This document shows, one piece after another, positions 44,975 through 53,177 of a DNA stretch of 64,000 nt. The translations under genes and the position numbers were made by a program. The notes beneath the pieces were generated by a model. That model was not told the origin of the DNA and did no database searches. It was given only the letters and a program-made list of their open reading frames with translations. Source of the stretch: Streptomyces sp. NBC_01471 (GTDB lineage Bacteria; Actinomycetota; Actinomycetes; Streptomycetales; Streptomycetaceae). The DNA lies in NCBI RefSeq assembly GCF_041438865.1, contig NZ_CP109450.1, positions 1,116,001 to 1,180,000 on the forward strand. Direction: 5' to 3'. Numbering within the stretch: position 1 is the stretch's first letter; each line of letters opens with the position of its first letter.

Positions 44975-45832
44975 TCAGACGGCGGCTCCGACCAGTTCGA
45001 CCAGCCTGGTGACGGTGTCCGCCATCGCCTGCCGCCCGGCCTTGAGGTACTTGCGCGAGTCGACCGCCTCGGGCTGAGCGGTCAGCACCTCACGGATGGC
45101 CGCGGTCATGGCGATGTTCAGCGCCGTACCGATGTTGACCTTGGCGATGCCGCCGGTGACGGCCGCCGACAGTTCGGCGTCCGGCACCCCCGATGAGCCG
45201 TGCAGTACCAGCGGCACGCCGAGGGCGTCCCGCAGCCGGCCGAGCAGTCCGTGGTCCAGCACCGCGGTCCGCGAGGTCATCGCGTGCGAGCTGCCGATCG
45301 CCACGGCGAGCGCGTCCACGCCGGACTCGGCCACAAAGGCAGCGGCCTCGTCCGGGCGGGTCCGCGCACCCGGGGCGTGCGCGTCCAGCGGCGCCGCCCC
45401 GTCCTTGCCGCCGACCTCGCCCAACTCGGCCTCGATCCAGAGCCCCCGGGCGTGCGCCCAGCCGGCCGCGTCCCGGGTCGCGGCGAGGTTCTCCGCGTAC
45501 GGAAGGTGCGCGGCGTCGTACATCACCGAGCTGAACCCGGCGTCGGCGGCCTGCCGCAGCAGGGCGTCGCTCTTCACGTGATCGAGGTGGAGAGCGACCG
45601 GGACGGAGGCCGCCCCGGCCAGTTCGGCGGCGGCGCGGGCCAGTGGAAGCACCTGGCCCTGCCGGTACTTCACCGCGTTCTCGCTGATCTGGAGGATGAC
45701 CGGGGCGCCGGCGGCCTCCGCCCCGGAGATCACCGCCTCCGCGTGCTCCAGCGTGATGATGTTGAACGCGGCCACCGCGCTACGCCGCGCGGCGGCGTCG
45801 GCGACCAGCGCGCCGCTCTCGGCAAGTGCCAT
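44975..45832 (-). CDS. Class II aldolase (fructose/tagatose-bisphosphate type, KbaY/GatY-like)
   Basis: 285 residues. Zn-dependent aldolase motifs: AFNIITLEHAEAV, VALHLDHVKS with Asp and His, MYDAAHLPYAENL, then LVLHGSSGVPD and GIAKVNIGTALN with the phosphate-binding residues. Its coupling (3 nt) to an AgaS-like isomerase gene suggests it cleaves tagatose-1,6-bisphosphate, or a similar product of amino-sugar catabolism, to dihydroxyacetone phosphate and an aldehyde. Confidence 0.9.
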   Translation of the reverse strand: MALAESGALVADAAARRSAVAAFNIITLEHAEAVISGAEAAGAPVILQISENAVKYRQGQVLPLARAAAELAGAASVPVALHLDHVKSDALLRQAADAGFSSVMYDAAHLPYAENLAATRDAAGWAHARGLWIEAELGEVGGKDGAAPLDAHAPGARTRPDEAAAFVAESGVDALAVAIGSSHAMTSRTAVLDHGLLGRLRDALGVPLVLHGSSGVPDAELSAAVTGGIAKVNIGTALNIAMTAAIREVLTAQPEAVDSRKYLKAGRQAMADTVTRLVELVGAAV

Positions 45833-45835
45833 CGC

Positions 45836-46720
45836 TCAGCCCTCGTCGAGGATGACGGAGCGGGTGAGGTGGCGCGGCGAGTCCGGGTCGAGGCCGCGCG
45901 CGGCCGCGATGGCGACGGCGAGGCGCTGCGCCCGTACCAGCTCGGCCAGCGGGTCGAGGCCCCCGGCCACCCACATCCCGCCGGTGGAGCCGACCTGCTC
46001 GGCGAGGCCCTCGGGGGCCTCGCCGAACATCCAGGTGGCGGTGCCCTCGGTGGTGATGCTGATCGGACCGTGGCGGTACTCCATGGCCGGGTACGCCTCG
46101 GTCCAGGAGAGCGACGCCTCCCGCATCTTGAGCGCGGCCTCCTGGGCCAGGCCGTTGCTCCAGCCACGGCCGAGGAAGGTGAACTGCGAGCAGTCGACGA
46201 GCCCTTCGGGCAGCGGCTCGGCGAGCGCGGTCCGCACGTCGGCCACCACGGCGTCCGTGTGCAGGCCGAGGTGGGCCCGGAGCAGGGTGAGCGCGGTGGT
46301 GGCGAACCGGGTCTGGACGACGGACCGCTCGTCGGCGAAGTCGAGGACGACGATGTCGTCGGCGGCTTCCATGACCGGGGTCTTGGGGTCACCCGTGATG
46401 GCGGTCGTGCGGGCCTGTCCCCGTACCCTGGCGAGGAGTTCGAGCACCTCGGTCGTGGTGCCCGAGCGGCTGAGCGCGATCACCCGGTCATAGGTGCGGC
46501 TGAAGGGGAACTCGGACGCGGCGAAGGCGTCGGTCTCGCCCTGGCCGGCTCCCTCACGCAGCGCGGCAGCGGCCTGCGCCATGAACCACGAGGTACCGCA
46601 GCCGACGATCGCGACGCGCTCCCCGGCGGCCGGCAGCGCCGCCGCCTGGCTCCCGGCCAGCGCCGCGGCGCGCTCCCAGCACTCGGGCTGACTGGCCAGC
46701 TCGTTCTGGACATGGCTCAT
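45836..46720 (-). CDS. SIS-domain sugar isomerase/deaminase (AgaS-like)
   Basis: 294 residues with two SIS domains: GCGTSWFMAQAAAALRE and SRSGTTTEVLEL in the first, and GWSNGLAQEAALKMRE and SWTEAYPAMEYRHG in the second. This matches AgaS/GlmS-isomerase-like proteins that deaminate galactosamine- or glucosamine-6-phosphate. It lacks the glutaminase domain of GlmS. It lies upstream of the aldolase and divergent from a DeoR-type repressor gene. Confidence 0.9.
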   Translation of the reverse strand: MSHVQNELASQPECWERAAALAGSQAAALPAAGERVAIVGCGTSWFMAQAAAALREGAGQGETDAFAASEFPFSRTYDRVIALSRSGTTTEVLELLARVRGQARTTAITGDPKTPVMEAADDIVVLDFADERSVVQTRFATTALTLLRAHLGLHTDAVVADVRTALAEPLPEGLVDCSQFTFLGRGWSNGLAQEAALKMREASLSWTEAYPAMEYRHGPISITTEGTATWMFGEAPEGLAEQVGSTGGMWVAGGLDPLAELVRAQRLAVAIAAARGLDPDSPRHLTRSVILDEG

Positions 46721-46745
46721 GCTGATCCACCCCTCAAGGTAATGA

Positions 46746-46788
46746 TTGCTTCTGCAAGATACTGCGTTGTTTCAAGCACAATCAAGCA
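46746..46788. promoter_or_regulatory. Candidate DeoR/AgaR operators in the divergent promoter region
   Basis: An AT-rich patch between the agaS-like gene and its divergent regulator holds TTGCTTCTGCAA (46746-46757, inverted TTGC/GCAA) and two direct copies of TCAAGCA (46772-46778 and 46782-46788) spaced one helical turn apart. Direct repeats with about 10-bp spacing are usual DeoR-family targets, so autoregulation and control of the sugar genes are likely. Confidence 0.55.
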
Positions 46789-46844
46789 AGTAGACGTTTC
46801 TGGGTTAAGGTCACAGCGTTCCACCGAAGAGGAGAGTGCGAGAG

Positions 46845-47630
46845 ATGTCCCAGTCCCGCGACGCGCGTTGGAAGGCACTCCTGGAACTGCTCGTCGAGCA
46901 GGGCCGCCTCGACGTCGAAGCGGCGGCTCTCGCGCTCGATGTCTCGGCCGCCACCATCAGGCGCGATTTCGACCAACTCGCCCAGCAGCAGATGCTGGTG
47001 CGCACCCGTGGCGGCGCCGTCGTCCACGGTGTCAGCTATGAGCTCCCGCTACGCTACAAGACGGCCCGGCGCGCCTCCGAGAAGCAGCGCATCGCGCAGG
47101 CCGTCGCCGAGCTGATCACCGCGGGCGAGGCGGTCGGCCTGACGGGCGGCACCACCACCACGGAGGTGGCCCGCGCGCTCGCCGTCCGGCCCGACCTGGC
47201 GTCCGGCACCCCGGCCCTCACCGTCGTGACCAACGCGCTGAACATCGCCAACGAGCTGGCGATCAGACCCCAGTTCAAGATCGTCGTGACCGGCGGGGTG
47301 GCCCGCCCCCAGTCGTACGAGCTGACGGGCCCCCTCGCCGACGGTGTCCTCGGCCAGATCACCATGGACACCGCCGTGCTCGGGGTGAACGGCTTCGACG
47401 TCGTCCACGGCGCCGCGGCGCACCACGAGGACGAGGCGGGCATCAACCGGCTGCTGTGCGAGCGCGCCGAGCGGGTGGTCGTCGCAGCGGACTCCACCAA
47501 GCTCGGCACCCGCGCCTTCGCCAGGATCTGCACCACCGACCAGGTGGACACGCTGGTCACGGACACCGGCATCAGCGAGGAGATGACAGCTCTCTTCACC
47601 GACGCCGGTGTCGAGGTCATCGCGGTGTGA
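46845..47630 (+). CDS. DeoR/GlpR-family transcriptional repressor
   Basis: 261 residues from ATG 46845 (GGAG about 10 nt ahead). A GTG at 46836 sits too near the SD. N-terminal HTH (LEVAA-type: LDVEAAALALDVSAATIRRDFDQL) and C-terminal DeoR sensor domain with GLTGGTTTTEVARAL, VVTNALNIANEL and VVVAADSTKLG, which bind a phosphosugar. It is the probable repressor of the divergent agaS-aldolase pair. Its 3' end overlaps the convergent oxidoreductase gene by 14 nt. Confidence 0.93.
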   Translation: MSQSRDARWKALLELLVEQGRLDVEAAALALDVSAATIRRDFDQLAQQQMLVRTRGGAVVHGVSYELPLRYKTARRASEKQRIAQAVAELITAGEAVGLTGGTTTTEVARALAVRPDLASGTPALTVVTNALNIANELAIRPQFKIVVTGGVARPQSYELTGPLADGVLGQITMDTAVLGVNGFDVVHGAAAHHEDEAGINRLLCERAERVVVAADSTKLGTRAFARICTTDQVDTLVTDTGISEEMTALFTDAGVEVIAV

Positions 47631-48825
47631 GCGCCGGGGCCGCGTCCTGTGCGCCCCGCTGCTGGCCCGACTCGAAGTAGGCGATCAGCTCCGGGTCCAG
47701 CGGCGGCACGTCGTACGGTGCACCGCCGGCCCGCAGCGACTGCGTGGCCATCACGCCGGCGGCCACACTCATCCGGGCGGCGACCGGCGAGGTGTCGGTC
47801 ACGCCGCCGTCCCTGGCGAAGCGGCAGAACTCGGCGATGATCCGCCCGTCCGCACCGCCGTGCGAGCCCTTCGACTCCGGCACCCGGTACACCGCGTCGG
47901 CGTCGGCACGGTAGTCGGTCGGCCCGGTGTTCCAGACCCTGACCTCGTCGCCCGGCCGGTCACCGAAGTTCTCCAGCCGCCCCTCGGTCCCGATGACCGT
48001 GTAGTTGCGGAAGTAGTCGGGGCTGAAGTGGCACTGCTGGTAGGCGGCGATCACGCCGTTGTCCAGCCGCATGTTCATGACGGACACGTCCTCGACGTCC
48101 ACCACGTGGTGGAGGTCCTTGCGGGTGGCCGGCGGCCAGTCGAACTCCCGCAGCCAGCCCTCGGGCCGGGGGGTGCCCGGCTCGCGGCGCGGCAGGTCCC
48201 CGTACATCATCAGGTCGCCCATGGCGTTGACGCGCGAGGTGTAGCCGTTCGCCAGCCAGTGCACCACGTCGATGTCGTGCGCGGCCTTCTGGAGCAGCAG
48301 TCCGGTGGTGCGGGTGCGGTCGGCGTGCCAGTCCTTGAAGTAGTAGTCGCCGCCGTACGAGACGAAGTGCCGTACCCACACGGTCTTCGGCTCACCGATG
48401 TCGCCGCGCGCGATGATGTCGCGCATCAGGCGCACCACCCCCATGTGCCGCATGTTGTGGCCGACGTAGAGCCGGGAGCCGGTCTCGTGGGCGGTGCGCA
48501 GGATGGTGTCGCACTGCTCGACGGTGATGCCGAGCGGCTTCTCCACGTACACCGGCCTGCCCGCGCGCAGGATGTCGCAGGCGATGGCCTCGTGGGTGTC
48601 GTCGGGGGTGGCCACGATGACGGCGTCCACAGTGTCGCCGTCGAGCAGCTCGCGGTAGTCGTCCACCGCGACCGCCCCGGCGAACCGGTCCGCCACCTTG
48701 GCCCGCACGGCGGGGTCGGTGTCGGCGACGGCGGTCACGACGGACCCCGCGCCGGGACGGTGGGCGGCATCGGCCAGACTGGCCCGCAGACCGAGGCCGA
48801 CCACGCCGATACGGAGGTCTTGCAT
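47617..48825 (-). CDS. Gfo/Idh/MocA-family sugar oxidoreductase
   Basis: 402 residues from ATG 48825. N-terminal Rossmann fold (LRIGVVGLGLRASLADAA), the family signature EKPLGITVEQC with catalytic Lys, and a C-terminal beta-sheet domain (HDIDVVHWLANGYTSRV). It oxidises or reduces a sugar or sugar derivative with NAD(P). The substrate is unknown, and the adjacent amino-sugar genes hint at carbohydrate breakdown. Confidence 0.92.
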   Translation of the reverse strand: MQDLRIGVVGLGLRASLADAAHRPGAGSVVTAVADTDPAVRAKVADRFAGAVAVDDYRELLDGDTVDAVIVATPDDTHEAIACDILRAGRPVYVEKPLGITVEQCDTILRTAHETGSRLYVGHNMRHMGVVRLMRDIIARGDIGEPKTVWVRHFVSYGGDYYFKDWHADRTRTTGLLLQKAAHDIDVVHWLANGYTSRVNAMGDLMMYGDLPRREPGTPRPEGWLREFDWPPATRKDLHHVVDVEDVSVMNMRLDNGVIAAYQQCHFSPDYFRNYTVIGTEGRLENFGDRPGDEVRVWNTGPTDYRADADAVYRVPESKGSHGGADGRIIAEFCRFARDGGVTDTSPVAARMSVAAGVMATQSLRAGGAPYDVPPLDPELIAYFESGQQRGAQDAAPALTPR

Positions 48826-48872
48826 GGTGCTCCTTGAACGCAGTTGTACGGATGGGAGGGTGGTGGGGCAGG

Positions 48873-49151
48873 TCACTCGGTGGTCAGCGCGATGGACATC
48901 TCGAACTCGGCGCGGATCCTGTCGCCGCCGCCGGAGCGCCGGGTGCGCCCAGGACCGCCGCACGCGGAGACCGGTTCGCGTCCGGCGACGATGTCCTTGA
49001 TGCCGTCGTTGACGCCCGTCGTCAGGGAGGCGCCCTGACCGGCGTTCCCGTCATTGGTCACATGGACCTGGCCCATGCGGCCGCCGTACGCCACCGGGAC
49101 GCCGAAGATCCTGCCGTTGATCACGGCGGTCCTGGGCACAGCGGCCGGCAC
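48873..49151 (-). CDS. Small hypothetical protein, 92 aa
   Basis: GTG 49151 is preceded by a well-placed GGAGG. The codons up to the TGA at 48873 have strong GC3, and the ORF lies 47 nt upstream of the oxidoreductase, so it is probably real. The sequence starts VPAAVPRTAVINGRIFGVPV, has no TM segment and ends AEFEMSIALTTE. No family recognised. It could be the C-terminal leftover of a longer gene, because weaker coding character continues upstream to 49316. The 276 nt from 49152 to the PPTase gene are AT-richer and hold no other feature I can name. Confidence 0.45.
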   Translation of the reverse strand: MPAAVPRTAVINGRIFGVPVAYGGRMGQVHVTNDGNAGQGASLTTGVNDGIKDIVAGREPVSACGGPGRTRRSGGGDRIRAEFEMSIALTTE

Positions 49152-49427
49152 AGTCACCTCCGCGTAGAGGGCGGTCGGGGGAGCGCAGACCTGCTGAACC
49201 CCGCCCAAAAGCGGAATCTGGTGTTCTGGTCTGCAAGATGCACTGATCCTGCACTGCACTCCACGCAAATGACAATAGCTGCTCGGAAAAACCTTCCTTA
49301 GCGCAGTTACGAGCATGCTTCACGCACTCTTCGAGCACGGAACATCGCTGACCTGCGAGGCACGGCAGTCTCGGCCGCCCCGTCCCCGACCGGGTGACGG
49401 AGGAACGGGGTACGCCCGCGGCAGGTG

Positions 49428-50162
49428 TCAGTGACCGACGGAGACAGTGGTGCGGATCAGCCCGTCCTGGACCGACCAGGTTCCCTCGAAGCCGGTGAGC
49501 GGCTTCCCGCCGACGACGGGGCCGGGCACGAGCAGCCGTGCGGTGAACGTGCCCGCGTCCGGGTCCGGGGTGATCACGGCGTCCTCGAAACCGAGCCACC
49601 GGCCCGTCATCGGGAACCACGCCTTGTACACGCTCTCCTTGGCGCTGAAGAGCAGCCGGTCCCAGCAGACCTCGGGGCGCCGGGCGGCGAGCTCGGGCAG
49701 GTACCGGAGCTCCTCGTCCACGGTGACCAGGCCCAGCTCCCCGTCCCCCGGCATCGGGAGGTGGGGCTCGGCGTCCATGCCCAGCGACACGACATCGGCC
49801 GCGCGGGCCACGGCGGCGGCGCGGTAGCCGGCGCAGTGCGTCATGGCGCCGACGATCCCGGCGGGCCACAGCGGCTCGCCCCGGGCGCCCTTCAGGATGG
49901 CGGCGGGCGCCACGCCGAGCTGGGCGAGCGCCGCACGGGCGCACGCGCGGGCCGTCGCGAACTCCGCCCTGCGGGAGGGCACCGCACGGGCCACCAGCCG
50001 CTCCTCCCCGGGGAGCAGCGGGGCGGCCTCCGCGGGGTCACCGTAGGACTCGACCAGCACGACCGGACCGCTCGGCGATCCCCCCGCGCCCGGGCCGAAC
50101 GACCCGAACCTGCCGGTCCGCAGACCGGGGCCGGGGACGCACCCCGGCTGTGACATCGGCAC
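49428..50162 (-). CDS. 4'-phosphopantetheinyl transferase (EntD/Sfp type)
   Basis: 244 residues from GTG 50162 (GAGG about 9 nt ahead). An ATG two codons later is also possible. Conserved motifs: GAMTHCAGYRAAA, metal-binding SLGMDAEP and FSAKESVYKAWFP with the W/KE signature. It transfers the phosphopantetheine arm from CoA to carrier proteins and could serve the NRPS at the window start. It follows the tetR gene with only 2 nt between, so the two form an operon. Confidence 0.92.
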   Translation of the reverse strand: MPMSQPGCVPGPGLRTGRFGSFGPGAGGSPSGPVVLVESYGDPAEAAPLLPGEERLVARAVPSRRAEFATARACARAALAQLGVAPAAILKGARGEPLWPAGIVGAMTHCAGYRAAAVARAADVVSLGMDAEPHLPMPGDGELGLVTVDEELRYLPELAARRPEVCWDRLLFSAKESVYKAWFPMTGRWLGFEDAVITPDPDAGTFTARLLVPGPVVGGKPLTGFEGTWSVQDGLIRTTVSVGH

Positions 50163-50164
50163 CG

Positions 50165-50785
50165 TCAGATCCTCAAACCTGCCGTGAGCAGCGACAGTTG
50201 ACGGTCGAAGAGCTCCGCGAGATCCTCGGCGCCGCCGCCCTCGGTCCAGTGCCGGACGACCGCCGAGAAGACAGCGGTGACCGCCGCGGCCGCGCAGTGC
50301 GCCTCAAGGTCACCCCGTTCGCGGCCTGTTCGCTCCAGGATCAGCGCGGCGACGGCGTCCTGACTGCGCAGCTGTTCGTCCGCCGCACGGACCCTGACGG
50401 CCGGGACGGTGCAGGCGAGCCGCGCCCTGAACAGCAGCTCCTCCCGGTCGGCGCCGAGGAGTTGGGCCAGCGAGCCGGTGAGCGCGTGCCGGATGGCGTC
50501 CACGACCGGTTCCCCGGCGGGCCGGGACCGCAACGCGTCGGCGAGGACCGGTGCGTACTCGTCGTCGAGGACCACGTCCTCCTTCGTGGGGAAGTACCGG
50601 AAGAAGGTACTGGGCGAGACCTCGGCCGCCTCGGCGATCCGCTCGACCGTCGTCGCCGCGTACCCCTGATCGGCGAAGAGGCGGTACGCCTCGCGCCGGA
50701 TGGTCTGCCGGGTCTTCAGCTTCTTGCGCTCGCGCAGCCCGGGAGCGGGCGTCGCGGAGGCGGTCGGGGTCTCGGCGGGGCTCAT
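50165..50785 (-). CDS. TetR-family transcriptional regulator
   Basis: 206 residues. The N-terminal TetR HTH (TRQTIRREAYRLFADQGYA, then VSPSTFFRYFPTKEDVV) is followed by a helical ligand domain. It is upstream of the phosphopantetheinyl transferase gene in one operon and divergent from the GTPase operon, so it could control either. The ligand is unknown. Confidence 0.93.
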   Translation of the reverse strand: MSPAETPTASATPAPGLRERKKLKTRQTIRREAYRLFADQGYAATTVERIAEAAEVSPSTFFRYFPTKEDVVLDDEYAPVLADALRSRPAGEPVVDAIRHALTGSLAQLLGADREELLFRARLACTVPAVRVRAADEQLRSQDAVAALILERTGRERGDLEAHCAAAAVTAVFSAVVRHWTEGGGAEDLAELFDRQLSLLTAGLRI

Positions 50786-50950
50786 AGCGGTGATTCTCCG
50801 TGCTCCGGCCCGTGCGTGGCTACCGGGGGTGGCGGCCGCGCACCCTCTTTTCGGGCACGAGTGGACTCAAGATCCCGGAATCCCCGGCACCATGGGCCGT
50901 CATCTGCTGGGATGGCCCCGGGAGAACGCGCACGTTCATGGGGGCAGACG

Positions 50951-53176
50951 GTGGAGCTGGAATTCGGGCACCACCTCGGGCTGCCCCGAGCCCTGCCGTG
51001 GCTGCCCCTCTCCCCGCTCGTTCCCCGCTACGGAAACCTGGTCGCGCAGCAGCACGGACTCGGACTGCGACATCTCGGCGAGGCGCTTATCGCGCGCGGC
51101 GGGACACTGCGTGTGCTCGACGGGGTATTCGTACCGCGCGCGCCACGAGGGCGGCGCCGGGTCGATGGTGAGGAGCTGCGCAGACTGCGGGCGCAGAAGC
51201 CCGACATGGCTGTTCTGCTGGAGCAGCTGGCGGAGCTGCACGGTCAGGACCGGACCGCGTTGCGACGGGTGCTGCTCTATCAGCTGACCGAGCTTCTGCA
51301 GAGCCATCCGCAGGGCGGCCGGACCAGCACGGCGGTCTCGCTCGGTGTCGATCCTGCGGAAGCCGCCGCGCTCGTCCGTGCCGCAGGCGCACGACGGCAG
51401 CTCAGCGCCGGAGAGCGGACCGCGGCCGAGGGGCTGCAGGACGAATGGGAGCGCGGCCGGCTGCGCCGGGCCGCCCGGCTGGCGGCGCTGCTGCTGCCGT
51501 GCGGCGAACGGGACCCCTTCCTCGCGGGCAGGCTGGCGGCCGTCACCGCCCGGGTGCGCGAGGCGGATGCCGCACTCGACAGGGCCCGCTCGTCCGAGGG
51601 CGAAGGAGACGTACCAGCAGCGGGCGGCCACTATCTGCGCGCGGCCCGGCTGGCGCACGACTGCCCCGTCGCGATGCGCGGCCTCATCCGGACCCACCGC
51701 CCCACCGCCCGCTCTCCCCGCCCGCTGCGGCTGGAACTCACCGCGGACGCCGTCCGACTCACCTGGCCCGACGGGACCGCCCGGGCAGCCGACAGGACCT
51801 GGCGTGTCATCAGGCTCACCCGTGACTCGAACGGCGGCCCGGCATCCCTCGCGGAAGTCCATCCGCAGGCGACGGGCGGAGCCGCGCTCGACCCACGGCC
51901 CCCGCTGGGCAGCGAGGTCCGGTACGCGGTGCTGCCGATGCTCGACGGGGTCGTCGACGACGCGCCGCTCGTTTCCGTTCCCCTGCGCGCCACACCGGAA
52001 GTGACCCGTATCAGGCCGGTCGCCGGGAGGTCCCGAATCGAGGTGGGCTGGGAGCAGCCGCCCGGGGCCGCCGGTGTCACCGTGCTGCTCACGGGCCCCG
52101 GCGGCCAGAAGCAGGTGGCCACTCCCCCGGGCGGCCGGTTCACGGCGCACGGACTGCGGACCGGCGAGTACCGGATCCGGATCAGCTGCCGCTACCGCAC
52201 GGCGGACGGCCTGGACGTCGAGTCAACCGGATCCGATGCGCGCGTCACCGTCCGTCCCTGGCCGTCCCCCGTGCGGGAGCTCAGCGCCGTGGCGCGGGAC
52301 GGGGTCGTACGGTTCGGCTGGACCGGCGGCGAGGACGCCGAGGTGAAACTGGTCGAGTGGCCGGGCGAACCGCCCGCACCCGGTACGGAACTACCGGACG
52401 CCGGCGGGCAGTTGCCCGCTCCTCTGCCCTGGGCGCCGCGAGCCGGGGGCCTGGTGGCCCCACCGGGCAGCCTCAGCCGGGTCACCGCCGTCGCGGTCCT
52501 CGGCGGATGCGCTGTCGTCGGCCCCAGCGTGCTGATCGAGGCACCGGCCCCCGTTCACTCACTCGCCGTGACCCGCACGACCGCCCGGCTCGCCAGGGTC
52601 ACCTTCGACTGGCCTGCGGACACCGGGCTGGTGGCCGTGAGCACGGAGCAGGACGGCCGGTGCACCCCGCACCGGATCGCACGCAGCGTGTTCCTGCGCG
52701 AAGGCCTGTACGTCCCGGTGGGGCCGACCGCCGCGCACTTCACCGCAACTTCCTTACCGCGCGGGACGGATACGATCGTCGTGCCACCCGTCCGCACCGA
52801 GGCCGTTCTCCCCGCAGAGCTCACCATCGCCTACCGGATCGTGCCGGGGGCCCGCCGCCCGCTGCGCAGGAAGCCCACCACCGTGCACATCACGCTCTCC
52901 CCGCCGGACGCCCACTCCCCTTCGGAGTTGCCGGAGTTCGTCCTGGTCGCCCGCGGCGGTGAGGGGCCGTCGCCCCTGCGGCCGACCGGCCCCGCCGACG
53001 GCACCACCGTCCTCCGGCTGACGGGCGAGGAGCTGTACCGTACCGGCACCGTCGAACACGAGATCGCCGCCGACGTCTGCCAACCTCCCTATGCTCTCAG
53101 GGGGTTCCTGCTCGGCGCCCCGGCCGCCCACGTACGCCTCGAGGAACTCTCTCCCGCAACCCTGGTGATGCGCTGA
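50951..53176 (+). CDS. Helical/FN3-like protein heading the GTPase operon, 741 aa
   Basis: GTG 50951 with GGGGG ahead. An in-frame ATG at 50912 would add 13 residues but lacks an SD, and the open frame further upstream to 50150 is a shadow of tetR. Residues 1 to about 260 are helical (LEQLAELHGQDRTALRRVLL, RRAARLAALLLPCGERD). The rest is a string of beta-sandwich modules of fibronectin III type, each starting like RPLRLELTADAVRLTWPDG or PVRELSAVARDGVVRFGW. No membrane segment. The stop is 1 nt before the GTPase start, so the two are cotranslated. I know of no function. It may be a binding platform for the downstream GTPases. Confidence 0.8.
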   Translation: MELEFGHHLGLPRALPWLPLSPLVPRYGNLVAQQHGLGLRHLGEALIARGGTLRVLDGVFVPRAPRGRRRVDGEELRRLRAQKPDMAVLLEQLAELHGQDRTALRRVLLYQLTELLQSHPQGGRTSTAVSLGVDPAEAAALVRAAGARRQLSAGERTAAEGLQDEWERGRLRRAARLAALLLPCGERDPFLAGRLAAVTARVREADAALDRARSSEGEGDVPAAGGHYLRAARLAHDCPVAMRGLIRTHRPTARSPRPLRLELTADAVRLTWPDGTARAADRTWRVIRLTRDSNGGPASLAEVHPQATGGAALDPRPPLGSEVRYAVLPMLDGVVDDAPLVSVPLRATPEVTRIRPVAGRSRIEVGWEQPPGAAGVTVLLTGPGGQKQVATPPGGRFTAHGLRTGEYRIRISCRYRTADGLDVESTGSDARVTVRPWPSPVRELSAVARDGVVRFGWTGGEDAEVKLVEWPGEPPAPGTELPDAGGQLPAPLPWAPRAGGLVAPPGSLSRVTAVAVLGGCAVVGPSVLIEAPAPVHSLAVTRTTARLARVTFDWPADTGLVAVSTEQDGRCTPHRIARSVFLREGLYVPVGPTAAHFTATSLPRGTDTIVVPPVRTEAVLPAELTIAYRIVPGARRPLRRKPTTVHITLSPPDAHSPSELPEFVLVARGGEGPSPLRPTGPADGTTVLRLTGEELYRTGTVEHEIAADVCQPPYALRGFLLGAPAAHVRLEELSPATLVMR

Positions 53177-53177
53177 C

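Noticed and set aside
50150..50950. Upstream extension of the FN3-like protein frame to 50150
   Set aside because: This part is antisense to the tetR gene and has no SD. GTG 50951 with GGGGG is a better start.
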